Origin: Dactylorhiza incarnata
Taxonomy: Eukaryota > Streptophyta > Magnoliopsida > Asparagales > Orchidaceae
Direction: 5' to 3'
NCBI GenBank assembly: GCA_033032865.1
Contig: JAWHQI010000520.1
Coordinates: 863,579 to 927,578, forward strand
DNA: 64,000 nucleotides
Shown: positions 57,081 through 64,000 of the stretch, piece by piece
Layout: each line of letters opens with the position of its first letter
Position numbering within the stretch: the first letter of the stretch is position 1
The notes under the pieces: generated by a model
Told to the model about the DNA's origin: nothing
Databases searched by the model: none
What the model saw: the letters and a program-made list of their open reading frames with translations, nothing else
Program-made: the position numbers and the translations under genes

Positions 57081-57788
57081 TGCCCTTCATAGCTCGCGAC
57101 AAGGTATGATAGCTTCACTCTCTCTTCCTCCTCCTCCTACCTCAATTCTCCCTCCCATGGCAGGAATCTGCCACTTATTAGTTTTCCTTGCCGTTTCGAT
57201 TTGGTGAGGAATGGAGTCGTGCTACTCCGAATTGGTAGGAGATTAGGAATGCGATCATATGCCTAGGCATGAAATTTATGGGGGGACTCTCATACCATAA
57301 GCATCACCCAAGAGGAACCCCTTCTCCGCCTCTTACTTGAGCCTATCTTCATCTGGTTTGGTATCCGATTGAGGGAGCTTCATCTCTTCCTCCTCCGACA
57401 AATGGTAGACTCTAAACCTTATCTATTTTCGTCTACTCTTTATCTCATTTCTCTCTTTCACACTACTGTGCTACTTCTTGTGCCTATAAAGCTTATGGGT
57501 GTCTTGGGCTTGATTACCAAGCATTCAAGTGATTGACGGAAGTTTACATAAATACAAGCGGGTCTTATGTGGATGACTTGGGATTGATCGCCAAGCACCG
57601 AAATGATCGACGAAGGTCTACATGAATGCAATTGTGCCCTATGTGGGCAGGTTGGATTTGATTGCCAGCCGAGTTAAATTAGTGGTACCTTCTCGGGTAG
57701 AGATATGCTAAGCTTATAAAGAGTTCGTCTTCTCTCCTTCTACAAAACTACGGGTGGATATTTTGTTAAGCTTTGAGAGAGTTTTCTT

Positions 57789-58380
57789 AATTTCTACGGG
57801 AATGAAAGGTTGCCTTCGAGAAAGTAATTCCTACGAGAATGAAAGGTTGCCTTCGAGAAAGTAATTCCTACGGGAATGAAATGTTGCCTTCGAGAAAGTA
57901 ATTCCTACGGGAATGAAATGTTGCCTTCGAGAAAGTAATTCCTATGGGAATGAAAGGTTGCCTTCGAGAAAGTAATTCCTACGGGAATGAAAGGTTGCCT
58001 TCGAGAAAGTAATTCCTACGGGAATGAAAGGTTGCCTTCGAGAAAGTAATTCCTACGGGAATGAAATGTTGCCTTCGAGAAAGTAATTCCTACGGGAATG
58101 AAATGTTGCCTTCGAGAAAGTAATTCCTACGGGAATGAAATGTTGCCTTCGAGAAAGTAATTCCTACGGGAATGAAAGGTTGCCTTCGAGAAAGTAATTC
58201 CTACGGGAATGAAATGTTGCCTTCGAGAAAGTAATTCCTACGGGAATGAAATGTTGCCTTCGAGAAAGTAATTCCTACGGGAATGAAAGGTTGCCTTCGA
58301 GAAAGTAATTCCTACGGGAATGAAAGGTTGCCTTCGAGAAAGTAATTCCTACGGGAATGAAATGTTGCCTTCGAGAAAGT
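57789..58380 (+). repeat. 37-bp minisatellite, 16 units, in K-C LTR
   Basis: Sixteen contiguous units of exactly 37 bp beginning ATTCCTACGGGAATGAAA; each contains the small dyad ATTCC-TACG-GGAAT. Units differ mainly at one base (GAAAGG versus GAAATG), giving the order G G T T G G G T T T G T T G G T. There are no unique spacers. Confidence 0.95.
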
Positions 58381-59277
58381 AATTCCTACGGGGAATAAGT
58401 TGTGCCTCCGGGAAATATTCCTACGGGAATATATCGTGCCTTGGGATAAAATCGGATGGCCTATGAGTTTTACTCTAAGGCAACCCGCGCGATGGACGGT
58501 CTGGGAGGGCAACCCGTGCGAAACTAATAGAACTACGTGGGTCTGAGGCCGTATGCAGGATGATACGGAGTACGTAGGCGGTGGTCGTGGGAAGACCGCC
58601 TCGGCCCAATACAAGTCCAGATATCCCCCTCCCTTATAATTGTTATATTATGTTTGGGTGTTAGTAGGAGTTGGATTCTGTTTGTAGTTCTAATAACTTG
58701 TCTTTAGCACAGGTGACAGGTGCGGATGAGTGACAGCACCTATGTGTGGATGAAGCCACGGATCAGGCTACGTCAGGTATAAAGTTTTATTAAGCCGCAT
58801 CTCCTTTTGTTGCGCCCTATCTCAGGGTATACATATATGATGCAATGAAGCCTTGACGGATAGGATTCATTGCGGCGGCGAAATCAATATTACTCATACA
58901 GGTTTTGAAATTATGGTTTTTGTGATGTTTAATCTTCCGCTATAAATAATGTCTTCCGCCAAGGGTAACAAGCGCACTCTTTAATAATGTCTTCCGCTAA
59001 AATACTGCTTCCTTACTCTGTTGGCGTGTAGTGACTTTCGCTTAACACCACCCCTAGGCGTGTCATCGGAGTGTTCAAGGAAAATGGGTTGGAGAAGCTA
59101 GTGCCTTCACCCTTCGGGGTCGCTTCGGCGTCGTGCTAAAGGGTGGTGTGCGATAAGATCCCCCGGTCGGACCGTCGATTCTGGAGGGGGGGTCTTACAA
59201 ATGGATCAGAGCGTAACCGATCTTTCGACCTATTCATGATCACAGAAACACCTATTGTTCCGCTAATCGCTGTAGCG

Positions 59278-59307
59278 TGGTTCGGGACGAACCACTGCAG
59301 CGGAAGC
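59278..59307 (+). promoter_or_regulatory. Leader stem-loop plus GCAGCGGAAGC motif, K-C
   Basis: TGGTTCG-GGA-CGAACCA, 7-bp perfect arms, then CT and GCAGCGGAAGC. It is retained although all coding sequence has been lost, which suggests a role in cis. Confidence 0.65.
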
Positions 59308-59515
59308 GGTGGTGGACCTAAAAGATAAAAGTTGGCAACAAACTTAGCATATATATGAACATTTTCACTCGAACTTATCAAATTCAGTTTTGGTCATGCA
59401 AAATATTTTTGATAACTCAGATCGACACTTAAATGTCTTTTACTACATCTGATCTCGAACAATCATCTATCTTATTTCCATAAAACACTCCCGTAAAACC
59501 CTACAAACATCCATT

Positions 59516-59760
59516 TCAAATTTTGAACCCCGGGTTTAAGCCTCTTTGTTTTATTGGGGTTAAATTTTCGTTTTCAAAATTCCATTCGAGGTAAACTAAT
59601 CGTATGAAATTATGTGTGCAATGTAAGGATTCTATTACGAATTTCAATCCCAAGTTTAAGCCTATTTGTTTTATTGGGATTAAAATTCTCGTTTTCAAAA
59701 TTTCATTTGAGGTGAGCTAATCAAATGAAATTTTGCGTGTATATGGAGAATTGCTCTAAC
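59516..59760 (+). repeat. ~122-bp imperfect tandem duplication in K-C internal region
   Basis: TTTAAGCCT(C/A)TTTGTTTTATTGG recurs at about 59534 and 59656 with matching flanks. Confidence 0.75.
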
Positions 59761-60098
59761 AATTGCAAATATGAAGTATGATTTGACTTGATCAATTTAA
59801 CGATCTGTTGAAAATAAAGTCGTGCAATCGTAAAAGAGCTATGATAAAATGTTAGTCTTTTCAATAACGTTAATACGTCAGGAAATGACTACTGAGGCGA
59901 CGTGCTGGAATGAAGTAAATGTGTGGCAAATTTATAAAAGCTTGTATACAAACAATCCAAAAAGTACATTGTTAAACATTCTCAGGACTTGCGATGGTTA
60001 CATACTCAGCCAGCCGGGAAGCCTCGTTAAAAAGGGTAAGCCACTGAGGACCCGAAGGTGATGGTTACCTATTTGATTGCTTGCTTGCTTTGGGAAAC

Positions 60099-60775
60099 GT
60101 GGCGGGTCGGTCATGCCCGTAGACCGTACGTACCGGTGCGGGAAGGTTGACGACTCTAGGCGACAGGGAGGTGTGCACCCCGGGAGCTCGGTTGTATCTT
60201 ACATGCCCCGTTGGGTCCCTCCGCTGGTTGACCAAATTCAGTTATTACCGGATGTCTCCTACGTCCGAGGGTACACGGGGTTGTACATTGGGGCCTGGGT
60301 AGTGCGGTACATCCACACCCAGAAGTGGCAGGACCGGCCACTGTCACCGACGGCCACATCGGTGAGGCCCGCGGGGTTCGCTACCCTGCAAAAAGAAGCG
60401 GTCAAAATATTTCAACGTAAAGAGCAAACTGGTAAAACATTTTATGTGATTACCGTGGCGGGTCAGTCATGCCCAAGGACCGTTCATACAGGAATGGGAA
60501 GGTTGACGACTCATGAGGTACTAGGGAGTGTGTGAACCCCGGGAGGTTATTTATTATTTCCCCGCAGGGTCCCTCTGCTGGATAGCCGAATTTTGTAATT
60601 GACGGATGTTGCTCACATCCAGGAGTACACTGGGTTGTACATTAGGGCCTGGGTAGTGCGGTACGTCCACACCCAGAAGTGGCAGGACCGGCCACTGTCA
60701 CCGACGGCCACATCGGTGAGGCCCGCGGGGGTCGCAACCCTGCTGGAAGAAAAGCGGTCAAACTGTTTCAACATT
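60099..60775 (+). repeat. Two tandem copies (356-bp period) of the GTGGCGGGTC module
   Basis: Copies start at 60099 and 60455. Each ends with a strongly conserved block: TCACCGA, CGGCCACA loop, TCGGTGA (60344-60365 and 60698-60719), then GGCCCGCGGGG. A third copy is in the K-B LTR (18232-18530). Confidence 0.88.
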
Positions 60776-61582
60776 GTGTGTTGTGATTGAGTCGTGAGTA
60801 CTCGTCATGCATGGCTTGCATATGCATCAAAACATACATATTTGCATACGCATCATTTGCATCAAAACATACGTATCTGCATATACCATTAACATATAAC
60901 CTTCGTATGGGAGTTGGTTATATGTTTATGGATTTTTACTGCTTATTTGCAATTTTATCTGTACCATTAACATATAACCTTCGTATGGGAGTTGGTTATA
61001 TGTTCATGGATTTACTCTGCTTATTTACAATTTTCATCTGTTTCACCAACATATAACCTTCGTATGGGAGTCGGTCATATGTTGATAGGTGTTACAAAAG
61101 CTTATGCAAGTTATAACTTTTATATGTTCCACTGACACGTAGCCCCGTAAGAGAATTAACTATATGTTGATGGATTTTTACTATGTACCTTTCAAACATA
61201 ACTCATAAATTTTGCAAGGTGTTGAGTTGCCTCTACTTTCAGTTGAGCTCGGCTCCCTGGAAGGTGTTAAGTTGACTCCGCTTCCAGCTGAGCTCGGCTC
61301 CTGGAAGGTGTTGAGTTGCCTTCGTCTCCCGTTAAGCTCGGTTCACGGGAGGGTTATCAAGTGATGAAGGGTTTCTTGTTTCTCGCGATTAGATCAATTT
61401 GAATCACTTAAGCTACTACATGACAGGAGCCATCAACACAGCTCGTTGGGTAAAACCGAACCTAGAGATCCTTAAAATTTGGGATCGTTCGACACCTCTA
61501 GTGGTCTACAGTACGTCCCGTTTTGAATCCCCATGACCCACTCGTATTTTCAGGGACGAAAATTTTCTTTGTTTTATTGGAT

Positions 61583-63937
61583 TGTAACATCCCAATTTTA
61601 AAAAGGGGGTCTAGTCGGTTCAGTTGAACCCTTGGAGGAAACTAGGCCGGGTCATAAGGCAATCACGACCCGACCTTCACCACATAGAGGTGGTCATTTA
61701 GAGAAATGACTGTTTTAGGTAGCATTGTGCTTCGCCATAACACCGAAGTGGTATATTAAGCATACGTGCTCCGAATCGACTTCCGTCAGTTACGTTAGAC
61801 TCGTATAGTTGACACGAGTGCAACGGAACTCGTTTCGTTTCAATCAGAGGTCATTTGGTGAAAGTGACTGTTTTGAGTATCGCAGCGCGTCACGACGATG
61901 CAATTTTAGAATATGGAGCATACGTGCTCCGAATCGACTTCCGTCAGTTGCATTAGACTCGTATAGTTGATACGAGTGCAACGGAACTCGTTTCGTTTCG
62001 ATCCGAGGTCATATGCAGAATATGACTATTTTGAGTATCATAGCGCGTCACGACGACACGATTTTAGAATACAAAGCATACGTGCTCCGAATCGACTTCC
62101 GTCAGTTGCATTAGACTCGTATAGTTGATATGAGTGCGACGGAACTCGTTTCGTTTCGATCCGAGGTCATATGCAGAATATGACTATTTTGAGTATCGTG
62201 GCGCGTCACGACGACACGATTTTAGAATATGGAGCATACGTACTCCGAATCGACTTCCGTCAGTTATGTTAGACTCGTATAGTTGATACGAGTGCAACGG
62301 AACTCGTTTCGTTTCGATCCGAGGTCGTTTGAAGAAAACGACTATTTTGAGTAATATCGAGCGTCGCAACAAACGTCATTTTAGAATATAGGGTAAATGA
62401 GCCTCAATTTCACCCTAGTCAGTTACAACGGACTCGTGTGATTAATTCGAGCGTGATGAAATTCGTTTCAACCAAATCCGATGAGATTGGAGAAAGTTAG
62501 CCAAAATAACCTATTTTGAGCTATGTACTGATTTGAGTGAATAATTATGAATGAACGGACTCGGAATCAACTTCAAGTAATCCCGTTAGCATTGTATGAT
62601 TGACACGAATACAACGATACCTTCCGCGCATTTTTCCCGCGCTTATTTTGGGAGTTAAGTTATATGTACATATAGTTATATATATATGATTATAAATATA
62701 ATTATATATATATATATGTATATATATAATAGAACTTTTAAAGGGGTGGGGGCTGTAAATCCCAAAACCGGCGAGCAAACGATGGGCGGAAAACCAGGGG
62801 CAGAATCCACTGTCTTCGCTCCTTCTTATACGCAGCGCCGGGACCTCTTAAGGGGGAGACGGGGGAAGATCGAGCTGGAGGGGGAGCTTCACCTCTTCTT
62901 CTCTCATGGCTCACGACAAGGTATGGCAGTAAGGAAACTCTTCTTTCCCCCTCCTTCACCTCCTCCCCTTGTTCTATAATAGCTGTTGTTGGTGGTTGGA
63001 TTGTGATAATCGGCTTGGTTATGTGCTATTCCTGTGGTGATTCCTTGCTATGAGCCCCCTTGTGCCTTCAGCTTCTTTCCTCTTTGTTCTGGAGATAATT
63101 CTGTTGATTTCCTTTTTTTTCTGATTTCTGTTGGGAGAATTTAGGGGTTATGGTACCCACCCCCCCCCCCCCCCCCCCTTCTTGATTTGGAAATCTGTGT
63201 TGGGGGACCTATGGGCTGCGACTACATCCTTATATTTACAGAAATTTCATTTATGAATGGGGCTTGCATGTCTTCCTTGGGGGATCTATGGCTGCAGCTA
63301 CTCCTTTATATCCCCAGAAATTATAAATTTGTAGCCCCTTTGGAAATCTGAGCAGGGCATTTCGGGTTCCCCCCCCCCCCCCCCTTCAGGTTTGGTACTT
63401 CTTTGAAATTCTGGGCTTGTGGCTGCTCCCTTGTGTTTCCAGAAGCTATAAATTTGGGAGTTTTTCTTTCCCTTTGTTTTTAAAAATTTAGGATATATTG
63501 TTGTTTTGGGCATTGAATAAGTTCCCTTGGCTCCATACTAGCTTCGACTTGGATGTGTACTGAAATTTAGCGTCCTCCCCATGGTTTTCTCCTAGTTTAA
63601 ATGCTTGATTTGTTTACGAAATTTCGCTCTTTATACGCTAGAAAATTTCATAGTATATGCTTAGGTAAATTGCCCCGTTTATGATATCACCGGATTTAAA
63701 CGCTAGAAATTTACCCCGGTATATGCCAAATTAAATTTTCGGCGCTATAGGCTTGAGATTTCGTTCCCTTGGGAGGGGTCGAGGCCGTCAGTTATGTTTG
63801 TTTTTATGTGTTGAGGATGCCCTTGGAGTTCTCTATTAATGGGGGCTGTTTACTTTCCAGTTGGGATTCTTTTTAGAGGGCTGCATCTATTTCTGTTTTT
63901 CTTCCTTGTCTAACTAAGGGCTGCTGTTATTGTCATG

Positions 63938-64000
<63 letters not shown>
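61583..64000 (+). repeat. K-C LTR, second copy, truncated by window end
   Basis: Matches 53645-56014 almost base for base. The window ends inside a G run that begins at 63940 (at least 61 G; the other LTR has 25 G there), so the remaining about 3 kb is not visible. Confidence 0.9.
63940..64000 (+). repeat. Poly-G run at window end (at least 61 G)
   Basis: Corresponds to the 25-G run at 56014-56038 of the other LTR. The length suggests real expansion or a sequencing/assembly artefact. Confidence 0.85.

Larger units (their letters stand above)
53645..59199 (+). repeat. K-C LTR, complete copy (5555 bp)
   Basis: Starts TGTAACATCCCAATTTT, ends GGTCTTACA, and is followed by the variant primer site TGGATCAGAGC. 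Layout: 157-159-bp dyad array (53772-54573), (TA)n (54735-54797), C and G runs, a 1-kb G-rich GGGGCTGCT block (about 56010-57080), a 37-bp minisatellite (57789-58380), and CTTCCGCT motifs near the end. No coding frame is supported. Near-identical to 61583-64000 apart from repeat lengths. Confidence 0.9.
59200..61582 (+). mobile_element. K-C internal region, non-autonomous (no gag or pol)
   Basis: 2.4 kb between two K-C LTRs. It begins with primer site TGGATCAGAGC (59202-59212) and the leader stem-loop TGGTTCGGGACGAACCA (59278-59294) plus GCAGCGGAAGC (59297-59307), as in K-B. No frame encodes Gag or Pol motifs. Instead it has an imperfect duplication of about 122 bp (about 59516-59760), two copies of the module shared with the K-B LTR (60099, 60455), the 78-bp and 45-bp repeats, and the AGGGACGAAAA block before the 3' LTR. 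It would need proteins from an autonomous relative such as K-B. Confidence 0.85.

Noticed and set aside
57789..58380. CRISPR-like regularly spaced repeats
   Set aside because: The 37-bp units are directly adjacent with no unique spacers and lie inside a plant LTR; it is a minisatellite.
59516..61056. Degenerate gag or pol in K-C internal DNA
   Set aside because: No zinc knuckle, protease, RT or integrase motif was found; the open frames coincide with tandem repeats.

Overview
The window is nuclear DNA from a seed plant with a repeat-rich, probably large genome. Almost every base can be assigned to transposable elements typical of angiosperms: a FAR1-type Mutator-like (MULE) transposase gene with an OTU domain, a Tat-type Ty3/Gypsy element, Tekay/Del-type chromoviruses with 4.6-5.6 kb LTRs, and Sirevirus-type Ty1/Copia elements. 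I see no convincing intact host gene, no tRNA or rRNA gene and no CRISPR array. Monocot versus dicot cannot be decided from this sequence alone.

The main structure is a five-level nest, with 5-bp target-site duplications (TSDs) at each LTR-element junction. (1) A decayed MULE gene (about 430-2684, resuming at 48141) is split by (2) a Tat-like element, 2690-48140 (TSD ATAGT/ATAAT). Its 5' internal region is split by (3) chromovirus K-A, 4230-38579 (TSD TATTC). The 5' LTR of K-A is split by (4) a gag-only Sirevirus S, 6601-25202 (TSD CTTGG). The gag region of S is split by (5) chromovirus K-B, 9468-19249 (TSD AAAGG). The 3' LTR of S also took a short non-LTR retroelement (24822-25160). The Tat internal region holds a reverse-strand solo LTR of the K-A family (40992-46196, TSD CGCGC).

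Beyond the nest lie unassigned DNA (about 48.3-50.9 kb), a reverse-strand solo Sirevirus LTR (50883-51898, TSD CCGAT), about 0.95 kb unassigned, and a tandem arrangement of a coding-free chromovirus relative, K-C: internal 3' tail 52859-53644, LTR 53645-59199, internal 59200-61582, LTR 61583 to the window end inside a poly-G run.

K-A and K-B carry complete gag-pol domain sets (Gag with zinc knuckle, protease, RT, RNase H, integrase, chromodomain-like C-terminus), each disabled by a few point stops. In both, a GT...AG segment between gag and protease would, if spliced, join gag and pol exactly in frame at the same position and phase. The non-coding parts of K-A, K-B and K-C share elaborate structure: a covarying stem-loop downstream of the primer binding site followed by GCAGCGGAAGC, a matching complement in the distal LTR, and dyads around TCGTAT/ATACGA inside the LTRs, organised in K-B and K-C as about 157-bp tandem repeats. 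These conserved non-coding modules and the putative gag-pol intron are the most promising new biology here.
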